Shown here: positions 44,862-55,219 of the stretch, one piece after another
Numbering within the stretch: the stretch's first letter is position 1
Layout: every line of letters starts with the position of its first letter
Assembly (NCBI GenBank): GCA_018136815.1
Contig: CM030934.1
Location: forward strand, 1,396,979 to 1,460,978
Reading direction: 5' to 3'
Length of the DNA: 64,000 nucleotides
Origin: Isochrysis galbana
Lineage: Eukaryota > Haptophyta > Isochrysidales > Isochrysidaceae
Notes under the pieces: model-generated
Told to the model about the DNA's origin: nothing
Databases searched by the model: none
Seen by the model: the letters and a program-made list of their open reading frames with translations, nothing else
Translations under genes and position numbers: made by a program

Positions 44862-46103
44862 ATGCAGCCGCGGTGGGTGGTCATGTCCTGCGCTGCGGAG
44901 GGTGATGAGAACACACACACCAACATCCCTCGCCGTCATCTCCCCCTCGAGCCGAACGCTTGCCACGAGGAGCAGCACGAGATGCTTGCGGCTGCAGCGG
45001 TGATGCGGCGGTTACGCAGAGGCTGGGCGGCTTTGCGCAAGGTGGGCGTCGAGCGCCTCGTTATAGTTCACCACATGAAAGTAGCCCACATGCTCTGCCA
45101 GCGCGGACGCGGAAGAAGAGCTCTACGAGCTCTTTGTCTGGTAAGGCATCGCGAGCGCTGGCGACTGCTTGCATGGAGAATAACAGGGTGGCTGCTGGTC
45201 ACTCACACGTGGCGAAGATGGTCTTCTCGCGCCAAAGACGCGAGCTTTGCTCAACGTCTTGGCGGATTGCGTCCTCGCTTCAGTTTAATGATCGCCTTGC
45301 AGGCTTGGCGGGCCGATCACTCCGCGAGAATCCAAGTAAAAGAAATAGCAACACTTTTCGCATACCTTCACCATGATAGACTTCTGCTGTCAGTGGAGCG
45401 CAGCTTGCAGCTGTGGCATGAGCTGATCGTGCGGCGCTCGAAAATATTGGTGAGAGCACAGGCCAGTGTCCATCGCGCCCGTCGGCACGCGCTTCGGCGC
45501 GCCGTGACAATATGGTGCAATAGGCACTCGGAGAACTTAGGGCATTATGCGCAAACGGCAGTTGAGCAAACATCCCGAACAGCCGTTCGTCTTCGGCCGC
45601 AGATGGCGTGCTTTCGAGGTGAGAAGGAGAACGATCTATGTCTACGACGGCGAGTCCAGGTCCTGCGTGCGTTGGGACGTTGGCGGGAGGTCGCCGCACT
45701 TCAAGTCCGCATTGCGCTCGGAAAATACCTCGAAACCGTCATTCATCGCAGACTAGCTGTCTTTCGGTGGCGCCATGCCGCCCATCTGAAGATTCACCGC
45801 CATCATGGTGATGTTGCGAGGGTAAGGCGCTTATTGATGAGTGCCTTTTTTCGATGGTGCTTCCATATGCAGACTACCAACAGGCTGCAAAGGTCTACTT
45901 GCGCACGGGAGACGTTGCGGGCATTTGTTCGGTTGCAAATCATAGCATGTGCTGCGCAAGGCTTGGTACGATTTCGTCTGGAATGTCGTAGGCGCCGTCG
46001 TATGCTATGGCGAAATCGTTTGGCCGACGTGCACTACCACATCGTTCGCTCCAGTCGAGCCTTCTACCGATGGTTGGATGCCGGCAAGCGTGTCGGCGTC
46101 TAG
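44862..46103 (+). CDS. Sfi1-like centrin-binding repeat protein
   Basis: 413 residues from the first in-frame ATG, single exon, very basic (Arg-rich). It is built of loosely repeated segments of about 30-40 residues, each with an aromatic W preceded by a hydrophobic/Ala patch: LRRGWAALRK, TGWLLVTHTWRRWSSR, ALQAWRADH, SLQLWHELIVRRSK, LRRAVTIWCNRH, LRALGRWREVAAL, LAVFRWRHAAH, SAFFRWCFHMQ, SRAFYRWLDAGKR. This A-x-x-x-W periodicity is the signature of Sfi1/SFI-type proteins, which form long helices coated by centrin at basal bodies and centrosomes. That fits an organism with flagella (compare DRC3 at 50458). It is short for Sfi1 and may be a partial or minor paralogue. Confidence 0.6.
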   Translation: MQPRWVVMSCAAEGDENTHTNIPRRHLPLEPNACHEEQHEMLAAAAVMRRLRRGWAALRKVGVERLVIVHHMKVAHMLCQRGRGRRALRALCLVRHRERWRLLAWRITGWLLVTHTWRRWSSRAKDASFAQRLGGLRPRFSLMIALQAWRADHSARIQVKEIATLFAYLHHDRLLLSVERSLQLWHELIVRRSKILVRAQASVHRARRHALRRAVTIWCNRHSENLGHYAQTAVEQTSRTAVRLRPQMACFRGEKENDLCLRRRVQVLRALGRWREVAALQVRIALGKYLETVIHRRLAVFRWRHAAHLKIHRHHGDVARVRRLLMSAFFRWCFHMQTTNRLQRSTCARETLRAFVRLQIIACAAQGLVRFRLECRRRRRMLWRNRLADVHYHIVRSSRAFYRWLDAGKRVGV

Positions 46104-46417
46104 AACCCTTTGTGTTATAGTCACCCACCGGCAACCTCATTCGTACTTCAGAAGAACCTCGGCATTTTGCCCGTCTCTCAGCGAGCGAAGGCGATCGATG
46201 GAACCCGAACTTTTATGAGCACTCCGACATGCCCGCATCAAATGGGGATTCCCCTCCTCCACGGCCACGAATTCCTCCCATTCGGTGTACAGCAGGGACA
46301 TCACACATCTCCCGTGACGAGGGCGGTGGCAATCGACGAGGCCCACCACCTGGCATCGACACGCTCGGAGCACTCTTTTCTCGATTTCATATCGATTCCA
46401 CTATGAAAAGGAGCATG
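46104..46417. other. Intergenic, no supported gene
   Basis: 3' flank of the Sfi1-like gene; no recognisable coding frame. Confidence 0.3.
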
Positions 46418-46485
46418 GTCAATCGAGGTGGCACTTTTCATGTGATACATTGTCAATCGAGGTTGCACTATTCATGTGATACATG
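46418..46485 (+). repeat. 34-bp tandem duplication
   Basis: GTCAATCGAGG(T)..CATGTGATACAT units at 46418-46451 and 46452-46485, differing at three or four positions. Confidence 0.85.
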
Positions 46486-46834
46486 AAGATGAAGCCGGAA
46501 ACAACCATCACACAACGCATCGAGGCGCATGCATACAAAGAAAGCCAACACGACCTCCACCACAAGTTCATCACAATCGTTGAGGGCACAGTTTGGTTGA
46601 AATGAATGGCGAATGGGAATGGAACGGTGCATTCCGACCGTCGATCGTGCAGGTGCTTGCGTTCATTGTTGGATGGTGTGACTTAGAATAGATGTGTTTT
46701 TTTTGAGACGGTACACAAGTTTAAGTAGCTTTTAAACCTAGTGGCGAGTTGCCGTTCGACTCTCCAAACGTTTTGTTTAGCAGTTGCGGGGGTGAAAACA
46801 AAATCGGACCTCAGGCTGCACCTAAAAAAACCTT

Positions 46835-47298
46835 ATAATATTCTTACCGCACATGCGGCCATGGACCCACTACCACTACTTTAACGCTGGACGCTGCTTC
46901 TACACCCCCACTCCCTCGGCCCTTCCCCCCGCCATCAGGCGACTCAGAGGCTGCAACCTCAGGTTTGGTTGTTTTTTTACGAATGCCCCGTGAAATGTAT
47001 ATAGAAATTAGAACTCCCCCCCTCGCCCTTTGCCCTACCCCCTTCTGTACCCCGCCCCCCCCCTTGTATAATATTCTTACCGCACATGCGGCCATGGACC
47101 CACTACCACTACTTTAACGCTGGACGCTGCTTCTACACCCCCACTCCCTCGGCCCTTCCCCCCGCCATCAGGCGACTCAGAGGCTGCAACCTCAGGTTTG
47201 GTTGTTTTTTTACGAATGCCCCGTGAAATGTATATAGAAATTAGAACTCCCCCCCTCGCCCTTTGCCCTACCCCCTTCTGTACCCCGCCCCCCCCTTG
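46835..47298 (-). mobile_element. Two tandem 232-bp copies of a LINE/SINE-family 3' end
   Basis: 46835-47066 and 47067-47298 are nearly identical. On the minus strand each ends GCATGTGCGGTAAGAATATT, the 3' terminus shared with the elements at 53-57 kb, preceded by GTGGGTCCATGGCCGC and a GCCTGATGGCGGGG block. Each also includes GGCATTCGTAAAAAAACAACC. Tandem junction insertion or unequal crossing-over could explain it. The repeated peptide encoded is incidental. Confidence 0.8.
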
Positions 47299-47601
47299 TT
47301 TCTTTGCCTCCTCTCGCGCCAATGTCCCTCCTCCGTCCAGTGGACAGTGCATCGGAGCCCGAGGCGGAGTGCGCACTTGCGCTCGCGCGCATGCACCAGG
47401 GTCCCTGGTGCCCACTGAGCGCCATGGGATGCCTGCACATGCGCACACCTCCTACCACCCTGGCAGAAACCCAGCGCTGCTGCTCGCGCAAGTTTGCGAC
47501 AATGCATGATCTCAGGGCACACGCTGCGGCCGAGGCCGAGCATGCGCATCATGCAGTGATGCCGCATGCAACTATGGTCCAATCATAAATTTTGTACTCA
47601 C

Positions 47602-47884
47602 TGCCAAGAAACTCTCTTTCAATGAGTTCAAAGTTGTTTGCGAGCATTTCAAGATGCGGAAAGACTTTGTAGGGGTTCTGGTAAAACCGCTGACGACATC
47701 CAAAGTAATGCTTCACGCAATGCTTCCCGCCTAGAAATAGCGTGGATAATATTACAATGATAAACATAAAGATGACTTCTTTATTATTTGAAATTAATCC
47801 GCGCGGCCGACTCCCTCGTCCCGTGACAAGCAGCGACCCGTCTGCAACAATTGGACCCATAGGTGTTTGCATATAGGGACACAT
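47602..47884 (-). CDS. Possible Asp/Asn beta-hydroxylase-like protein, first exon
   Basis: From ATG 47884 the minus strand encodes ~38 residues, a membrane anchor (FMFIIVILSTLFLGG) and then FYQNPYKVFPHLEMLANNFE, ending at a consensus donor GTGAGTAC (47601), phase 1. The F-P-x-L-x-x-L-x-x-N-(F/W)-x-x-I-x-x-E pattern is the usual start of aspartyl/asparaginyl beta-hydroxylase domains in type II membrane proteins. No downstream exon could be identified: the sequence to the left runs into the duplicated repeat at 46835-47298. It may be a gene broken by element insertion. Confidence 0.35.
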
Positions 47885-47929
47885 TTTTGGGGGGGTAAAT
47901 TGTATAAGGTGTAGAAAAAGGCAATGCAG

Positions 47930-48085
47930 GGGGCTAAAAAAAGGGAACCTCAAGTTGCATCCTCTTCCCCCCGTACACTACTAGGGGGCTAGGGATAGGG
48001 TTGAAGGGCTTAGATATGGTCCGGCGGCCCGCCCCCCCCCCGGTGATCTTTACACCCCTTCCTCCTGTGTCCCGGGTAGGCGGCG
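47930..48085 (-). mobile_element. SINE-like family fragment, middle part
   Basis: On the minus strand: GATCACCGGGGGGGGGCGGG, GGACCATATCTAAGCCCTTC, CCCTATCCCTAGCCCCCTAG, TAGTGTACGGGGGG, in the order seen in the complete copy at 55978-56730. Confidence 0.65.
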
Positions 48086-48199
48086 ACCTTGTCGCATTCG
48101 CGAATCGACGCTCGTTAGGCTTCTCTCTCCTCTTCGTTCGGTATTTATCGTTATAATTCTCTCGTTCTCGTTCTCGGTCAAAAACTTCGCGTGGACGCC

Positions 48200-48870
48200 T
48201 AGGATCTAGGGTTGTGGAGCGCCCTCTCTCTTTCTCTCGAAGAGAAGGGAAGTTTCCACACCTTTCTTCCTCCCAGGCGCCTCGCAAAAGGTTTAATTCG
48301 CTATCTCCCCGCGTTTCTTTACCTGCTTCTGGGGGCAATCAGGTTTGGTTTGCCATCTCCCCTCGGAGATCGATTTAGGTTCGCTGCTTGGGTGAGGGAA
48401 TCTTTCTCCTTGGTCCTTGGTTTGCCATCTCCCCTTGGAGATTGATTTAGATTCGCTGCTTTGGTTTTGGGTTATCTTTCCCCTTGATGCAAGTTGCATG
48501 GAAGATGGAAGCCCTTGGTCCCGTTGGTTTTTGGTTTTCTCCTCCCTTGGTTGCTACTCGGGGTTGCTCGATAGAAACGTCTAGAAGGTCCACGCTCAAC
48601 AGCAAGATTTCTTCGATTGCAAGGATACCTCGCTGCGATCTGTATCCAATGTGATCGCCGTGGTTGCGCGACATAACGTTCCTCTTCGACTTTCCGCCTT
48701 GGTGGGAAAATCCAAAGCGAAGACACGCTCCGACCGTCGCTGCGGATTCTCTCTCTCTCTCGCTCCCGAGGAAAGCTCCATGAGCTCCCCGCAAGAACCG
48801 CATTCCGCGCTAGCTGCCGGCGCGCCCTCGCAGGCCATCACCAAGAGTGAGATGAGCCTTGCTCTGACAG
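48200..48870 (+). mobile_element. Retroelement 5' module with internal 72-bp repeat
   Basis: GGTTTGCCATCTCCCCT(C/T)GGAG units recur at about 48347 and 48419 (period 72). The block continues to an ATG at 48780 that starts MSSPQEP. The stretch 48772-48836 (AGCTCCATGAGCTCCCCGCA...) matches bases 1-60 of the window on the opposite strand. Probably a 5' UTR plus N-terminus of an element-encoded protein. Confidence 0.45.
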
Positions 48871-48997
48871 TGCACTACCTAGGGCCCGGTTTCGGGAGTG
48901 GGGACCGGGCAGGCCTTTTGGGTTTTTGCTGGTATGGTAGAGCAAGCCTCTCGTGTGTGGTTGTCCCAAGTGTGGTGCACCGGCATGTTGTTCGCTT

Positions 48998-49520
48998 CTA
49001 CCTCTCGTGTTTCGTGGTTTCTGTCTCAACTAGATGCTCTACCCCTAGCGTTCTAGCTAGGGATACTAGCTCCGCGCTGGGGGTCAATTTGTTCTTTTCG
49101 CCTAGTTCGTAGGGTGGCCGGATATCGGCCAAATCTATCCTCTTTTTGGGTTGTCTCCCCATGCCCATGCCCGCCTGGGCGGTCCGCGCTGAGTCCGTTG
49201 AGTTGGCGAATAGTAGCGCCTTGCTCAGTTTGATGAATCTTTCCAGTGTGCGTATTAGCACCGATTCTTCTGAGAACGTGGCGTTGTCGTAGTATATCCT
49301 GTGTAGAAGTCCGTTATGATGTACCTCCATGCGACCATGCATAGCGTTGCTAGTGCCTTAGGGCATGGGTCGCTTGGGTAGGGCCCAAAGGGCACCGGAT
49401 ATGTGCTAGTTACACCTATCCGGTCACCATATCCAAAAACTTCGTAATGAATCGTCAATCTTGACTTGGTCAACTTTCACCCTTAGAAGTTAAAATAGCT
49501 GTTTGACCGCCCTACCTCCC
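48998..49520 (-). mobile_element. Non-LTR retrotransposon 3' fragment
   Basis: On the minus strand: VAWRYIITDFY, then YYDNATFSEESVLIRTLERF, LSKALLFANSTDSARTAQAG and SAELVSLARTLGVEHLVE to a stop near 48998, with one frameshift near 49315. It aligns with the tail of the element at 9.7-11.9 kb and lacks the LTR insertion, so it shows the empty site. Its upstream end contains GGGCGGTCAAACAG, also at 53583 and 63144. CCCTAGGTAGTGCAC lies beyond the stop. Confidence 0.65.
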
Positions 49521-50040
49521 GTGCTCGTAGCCACGCTCACGCGTGCGGCGCCCCGCGGACCCATCCAAAAACGGAGGCAAAAACGAAGGGGGTTTGAAAA
49601 GCGGCAAAAACGGCCTGTTTCCTTTTTTTTGTCCTTGAACCTCGAGGAAAAACGGTAAAAACGTACTTCCCATCTAGGATAGTGATAAGTGACATGCCGA
49701 CAGGCCCCTACCCTAGGGAGTACGTGAGGAGCTGTAGCATGAGTCCAGCGACAGCGAGGGTTCGAGACACACATGAGCTCCCAAACAACCCACCGAAGCT
49801 GTGGACGTCAATATCACCAAACCCTTTCAGACACTATAAGTGTAGAAACGAGAAGCGAGAAGCAAATACATAAATACTACTACTGCTTTGGCAAAAATAA
49901 ACAAGTGCGACCGAACGAACGAGCAGCAGGCGTAACAGCGACGCCAAAAACAAAATGGGCCAGGAGCAACGGCCCACGGTCGTTGCTTGCGCTGAAAGCT
50001 GTGGAAAAGAGAAGGAGGAGGGTTCTTGTGGATGGGGTTA
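49521..50040. other. Intergenic, no supported gene
   Basis: AT-richer sequence with AAAACGG-type motifs at 49575-49660. No recognisable coding frame. Confidence 0.3.
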
Positions 50041-50457
50041 GGTGAGAGAGAGAAGAGAGAATGAAGATCAGAGAGAGAAGAAGAGGAGGAGAGAGAGAGC
50101 GGTTGGGCGCTGCCCACTAGGAATACTATTCTCATTCTCTCTCTCCTCTCTCCTCTTTCATTTCTCTCTTCTCTTCTCTCCTTCTGCATTCTCCTCTCTC
50201 TCTCTAGTAGTACTATCATACTCTCTCCTTGCTCCCCTCTTCCCCTCTCTCCTCTCTCCTCTCTCCTCTCTCTCTCCCCTCTCCTCTCTCCTCCCTCCTC
50301 CCTCCTCCCTAGCCCCTCCTCCCCTCCTCTCCCCTCTCTCCTCTCTCCCCTCTCCCCTCTCCTCTCTCAACCCTCCGCCTCCCCGCCTCTCTCTCCCTCC
50401 TCCCCCTCTTTTCTCTCGACTCGAGGGCGTGGCACAGAGCAGGACGCCTTTGTGGCG
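50041..50457 (+). promoter_or_regulatory. Purine-to-pyrimidine leader of DRC3
   Basis: 50041-50100 is GA-rich and 50135-50420 almost pure CT, ending close to the ATG at 50458. Another instance of the CT leader. Confidence 0.5.
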
Positions 50458-52956
50458 ATGGCGACGCTCGAGGCGCCCGCCGTAATCGATGAGGAGATGT
50501 GCCGGCGTGGTGAGGCCAAGCTCCGGCCGTCGGCCAACCTGCCTGAGCCCACTGACACCGGTGGTAAGCGTGACGGCTTCCGCGACGTGCGCTGCCTGCA
50601 GCTCTCGTACAAGAACGTGCTCAAGATTGATAATCTGGTGGGGTTCGAACGCCTGGTGAAGTTGCAACTGGACAACAACATCATCGAGCGCATCGAGAAC
50701 CTTGGCCACCTCACCACCCTTGAGTGGCTCGACTTGTCTTTCAACAACATCGCCGCCATCTCGGGTCTTGAGACTCTCACCAACCTCACCAACCTCTCGC
50801 TCTTCTCCAACAGGCTAACAGAGGTCAGTGGGCTGGACACATTGAAAGACTTGCAGGTGCTCTCGCTCGGCAACAACCTTATATCCGACTTCCAGTCAGT
50901 GATGTACCTGCGGCCCTTCAAGAAGCTGCAGGCGATCAATTTTGTGGGCAACCCGCTCTGTCAGGTGATCCAGTCTTACTAGGCAACCCAATCTGTCAGG
51001 CTTGCCAGGAGCTAAATGTGTCGTTGCACGCTCTCCGAATGGCGTTCCAAGTTGTGGGATGCGCTCCGTCACGTTGTGAATCTGCAGGGTTCGGGGCTCG
51101 CTCTGGTGGGCGAGAGCTCACGTTGATATGATGACGGCTGCCGTTTTCCATCCGAGCATGTTTGCGTGCCCCTGATATCAGCCCCTGTACCCATGCTCGA
51201 CCATGTCGAGCTCGACAACGGGAAGGCATCGCTCCCTCACTTCATCAACCCCGCGATGCCCCGATTGTGCAGGAAACTGAATACCGCCCATACGTCCTTG
51301 CCTTCCTGAACCACCTTAAGTACCTTGATTATAGGCTCGTGGATGAGCAGGCGGTCCTCTCTGCGCGGGAACAGTATCAGGACCAGCTGCAAGACATGCA
51401 AGAGGTCGAGTCGCAAGAAGCAGCCGCAGAAGAGGCGATGGCTGTCAAGGCGGAGCGCAGCTCGCAGCTGACCTCGGCCAACGTAGGTAACATCGAACTT
51501 CTTAAGAGCGAGATGCTCTATGAGGGTGAAGGCGACCTTGCGAAGCTGCGTGCACACCCGACCTTGGCGGCCTGCACGAATGAATTTGCGTCGTATCTGA
51601 CTGAGGCCATTGAGGAGTTCGTCGCCACGTCGATTGAGGTGCATGGGCTCAAGTCTGAGGAGCGAGAGATGTTCACGGCGGCGCTTGACGAGGCCAAGGC
51701 AAGCAAACCCCCTGCAACGCCTGCTGTACTTTTAGTCATCGAGAGACTGTCTCTGCTGTCCGCACCTTGGCTTGCGCCGCGGCCACAATCCTCAGATGAA
51801 GACATCGCATCCCCCATTACTAGGCCGAGAATGCCGCAGAGGCTCAGGCTGAAATTGCCAAGTACAACGCGCTCAAGAAACGCTTGCTCTCGGAAGCACC
51901 AGAGGGTGAGCCACTGCCCTCGGCTGTGGTGCAGAGTCTGAACAAGGCGAACGCCACTCTCTACGAGACGCTGATGGAGTTGGAGATGTCTCAGGTGCAG
52001 CGCCGATGACCATGGCATGTGAAGACGATTGACCCATCCTGGAATAGCATGAGGGCGTCATGCCTTGATGCGAGAGCGCTGGCGAGAGAATCTGTTGGTC
52101 AATATCAATTCCTCCGTTTGCCGACCAGCCCAATATCAGTAATCCCTTGATTGCTTGTAGCTCCTTGATGTGTCCAACCGCCGCATCCCTAGGTGGAACG
52201 GTATGCCGAATCCATCTCGGCGTTCGAGGGATGTTACGAGGAACTCTCAAAGCGGTTGCAGGAGGCGAGCGTAGCCTTCTACAACAAGGTGCTCGTCGCC
52301 CCGTGCAGTCACATGCCCGATTGCGCCTCATTACATTGGCCGAAGGGGCCTGCCATACCCTCGCAGTGTGGTGCGTTTCCTTTTGCCCCATACGTCCGCC
52401 CACGTCTTTTGCCAACTTGCCCACACCAGGTACGTGAGCTTGAGAGTGCTTTCACTCAGAAGCTCGAGGCTGTGGCGACAAGCCTGAACGGCGAGGAGGA
52501 GGAATCCCGCTATGTGGATCCGGAAGAGAGGCTTAGCGACGAGGTATTGTGCAGGCCCAAAGCACTCAATGAGGGTTCGGGTGGCTTCTTGCGCGCCGAT
52601 GTGAGATTGGTGGGCTCACCGATAGACGGATCCGCGGCCCATCACTCCTCCGTGGGGTCATCCTCCTTGACAGCCTGCCCTGTTGCTATGATGCTCAGAT
52701 GAAAGCACTGCTAAATGATCGGGAAACACTGAGCAATCTTCTCAATGCGGCTCACGACACGCGGGTCGGCAACCTAGATGGACGCGAAGACGAGACGCGC
52801 GCATCTGAGTTGAAATCGCTCCATGCGGTGCTCGATGGCGTTCGCAGCCACGAGTTTACCCGCAATCGGAACCGCGTCGTCGAGGTCTGGAATCTGGTGC
52901 ACGTGATCAACAAGAATGAGCTCGAGCAATGTGTCAATGCAAGAGAAGGCTACTGA
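50458..52956 (+). CDS. DRC3: Dynein regulatory complex subunit 3 (LRRC48-like)
   Basis: Component of the nexin-dynein regulatory complex of motile flagella. Six exons: 50458-50964, 51273-51698, 51824-51994, 52193-52288, 52430-52543 and 52699-52956; all junctions are phase 0 and the sum is 523 residues, the length I recall for the human protein. Five or so SDS22-type leucine-rich repeats (residues ~45-165) include KLQLDNNIIERIENL, WLDLSFNNIAAISGL and LQVLSLGNNLISDF; then the LRR cap YVLAFLNHLKYLDYRLVDEQ, and long coiled coil (AENAAEAQAEIAKYNALKKR) to RNRVVEVWNLVHVINKNELE. Intron 2 starts with GC (CCAAG/GCAAGC) and ends TTACTAG, a GC-AG intron; no GT alternative keeps the frame. Marks the organism as flagellated. 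Confidence 0.92.
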
Positions 52957-53284
52957 GGAGGGTAAGTTCGGGCTTGTACTGTACTCCACAAAGGCCAGTG
53001 TGTGTTGGTGGGAGCAGCCCCCATCTCCGGTTGGCCTTAGATTACTCTTCGTCACTGAAGCAGTCTCGGCTGGAGTATTCCGTGTCCATGCCGCGTTGCT
53101 GCGCCCTCGTTGCAACAGATCGTGTGCATGGCGTTTCTTCGAGCCATGTTTCGTTGTCGTGCGTTGCGTGCAAGCATGTGCACGGTGTGAGGGGATTTGG
53201 GTGGTTGTGGTTCAACTCTCGTACATCCGTAGTCCTCCAGGAGCGGACGGCCATCGCGTTGGGGGTTATTTTGGGAGCCCCTCA

Positions 53285-53595
53285 ACTAAGTTTATAATTG
53301 GTTCTCCCATGGGGGGGCACGAGCGCCCCCCTCTCTCCACTCCTCCCCCGATGTGGGGGGAACCACCCATCCTCCTGGCATGCCCTATGGCTTGCCAGGA
53401 GCAGACTGCCCTCCTAACCCACTCTCTCGCTCACAGGCTCGCCCCATTCGCCCGTTCTGGCCTGTCGACTGTCGAGGCCAGCCCATTGCTCCAACCCCTC
53501 CTCCCCCCTGGTCGACAGGCAGACAGGTGCAGCGTGGGGGCCCAGAGGCTTAGGAGCGCTAGAAGAGCACCGCTAGAGAGGGCGGTCAAACAGGG
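53285..53595 (+). mobile_element. SINE-like family copy, 5' part
   Basis: Starts AACTAAGTTTATAATTGG at about 53285, followed by CCCATGGGGGGGCACGAGCG, GGAACCACCCATCCTCC and CTGGTCGACAGGCAGACAGG blocks. It stops before the family 3' end and joins GGGCGGTCAAACAGGGCT at 53583. Confidence 0.7.
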
Positions 53596-53934
53596 CTATC
53601 TTCTGATATGGGGGGCATTTTTTGACCAAGGCGGCTTGCCTTCATCCGGTACCACGCCCTCCGCCTGGGGGAGGGGAGGGTGCATACTAGCTAGTGCAGT
53701 GTTCTCAAGCCTCTCTAGCCTCCAGCACACCGGAGACTACCCGGTTCCAGGTTAAGCCTTAAGCCGCACCGGCGCAGCGTGTAATTAATTAACTTCTTAA
53801 TAGTCTCACCGCACACGCGGCTGTGGACCCTCTACTTTCTCCTCACGCAGCAAAACTTTCTACACCCCCAATCCGCCGGCCCATTCCCCCCCGCCATCAG
53901 GCGACTCCCCCCGTGCACTACTAGGGGGATAGGG

Positions 53935-55219
53935 AAAAAAAAACTTCTTAATATTCTCGCCGCGCGCGCGACTACGCACCCTTATTGTGCTGCCCCGCCC
54001 GCTACTCTCATCTCCCCCACCACCTGCCTTGCGGCTCGTCCCTTGTGCACTACCTAGGGGCTGGGTGTTTGGGGTTTCCTGTAGCAGGCGGCAGGCGGTG
54101 TGTTCCGATCCCCGATAGGTTGTCCACTCCTTCCTCCTGCGCCATCGGGCTATCGGTTTCCATGTTTCCTTGTTGAGTCCGTGAGGTGGGCGGTTAAATC
54201 GCGGGGAGTGTTGAGGGCGGGGGGCGGGTAGGCGGGTGAGACGTGGGGCGCGGCTTTGTGCTGTGCGCGGTTAGGCGAGTCTATCCATTATGCGGAGCGC
54301 TTGCGCTACCGCGGACAGGTTCATGCCCAGCGTTAGCGTGCCTTTGTCGTTGGTCGTAAAGACGGGGGCGCATAGTTCTCGCGGGGTCTTGAGCTTGGGT
54401 TTTCTTCCCTGGGAGGCTTTTCTGGTGCGTGCGGCCGAGGGTCTCTCCGGGGGTATGAGGCCTCTGGCGAGTACTGTGAATCTGCTCAGGGTCTTTTCGA
54501 TGACCGGCCCCGGGATCTTCTTGTGGGGATGAAGGTGGCAGCGGATCGTGCACTTGTTGTCGATCCATGCTCCCGGGATCTCGTGCGAAAGGTTGCAGCG
54601 GACTCCGCGCTTGTTGCGGAGGCATAAGCCTTGCTTGAAGCGCGAGCATGGCTTGGGCGGCTCTTTGCCCAGTGCCTCGCGAGCCGACTTGGGGCGGGGG
54701 GTGGTCTTCCAGCCTTCCCTGCGTTCCTTGCGTTTGGTCGCCTCCTCATCGCATCCGCAGAGGCGATGCATGGGGGTCAGGCCGCGGGCTATTTCCGGGC
54801 GCCAGCCTTTGCATCCTTTGGTGCTGCCGTGGATCATTAGCTTGTGGCCCGATTGCATTGCCTGGGGCATCTGCAAAGGCTTGCACGCGCGGATCGCGTA
54901 GTTAACCGGCACCGGCTTGTTGTCGATGATTAGAATCAGCTTGCGCGGAAAGTTGCCCGCTAGGAAGTTGCCTTGGGCCGCTGAGATGTAGATGTGCCAG
55001 CGCGTGGAGTGGGCCACCTTGGAGACGAATGTGCCTGAGTCACCTTCGAGTTTCATGCGTTCCCGGTTCCCCTTGAGGAACGTGAATCCTTCTTTCTCGA
55101 CGGCTTTGACAATGACGCTCAGCGTGATCACGGAGGCTTGCGCAAGCCCCTCTGCTTCGACTACGACGTGGGCTGCCACGTCTTGGAGTGCTTCGTACAG
55201 CGCCTTGCGCGACGAGGGG
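53935..55219 (-). mobile_element. 5'-truncated LINE-like element nested in the SINE-like copy
   Basis: 1285 bp bounded by CCCTATCCCCCT (minus strand) at 55231-55220 and 53934-53923, a perfect 12-bp target duplication. Its 5' end opens straight into a reading frame. Its 3' UTR contains CCCCTAGGTAGTGCAC and it ends CGCGGCGAGAATATTAAGAA plus G and T9, nearly the same 3' end as the SINE-like family. Confidence 0.8.
54271..55218 (-). CDS. LINE-encoded CCCH zinc-finger protein, 5'-truncated
   Basis: About 315 residues, open from the insertion boundary, so the N-terminus is missing. Residues near the middle contain CSRFKQGLCLRNKRGVRCNL followed by SH: C-x8-C-x8-C-x3-H spacing, a CCCH-type zinc finger expected to bind RNA. 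Basic Lys/Arg-rich stretches flank it (ATKRKERREGWK; ARTRKASQGRKPKLK). A role as an ORF1-like RNA-binding protein of the retroelement is inferred from its place inside it; no reverse transcriptase is present in this copy. Confidence 0.55.
   Translation of the reverse strand, partial: PSSRKALYEALQDVAAHVVVEAEGLAQASVITLSVIVKAVEKEGFTFLKGNRERMKLEGDSGTFVSKVAHSTRWHIYISAAQGNFLAGNFPRKLILIIDNKPVPVNYAIRACKPLQMPQAMQSGHKLMIHGSTKGCKGWRPEIARGLTPMHRLCGCDEEATKRKERREGWKTTPRPKSAREALGKEPPKPCSRFKQGLCLRNKRGVRCNLSHEIPGAWIDNKCTIRCHLHPHKKIPGPVIEKTLSRFTVLARGLIPPERPSAARTRKASQGRKPKLKTPRELCAPVFTTNDKGTLTLGMNLSAVAQALRIMDRLA

Noticed and set aside
46844-47448. Duplicated 83-residue protein on the minus strand
   Set aside because: Its two copies are the tandem 232-bp element tail read in one frame; no start context or domain.
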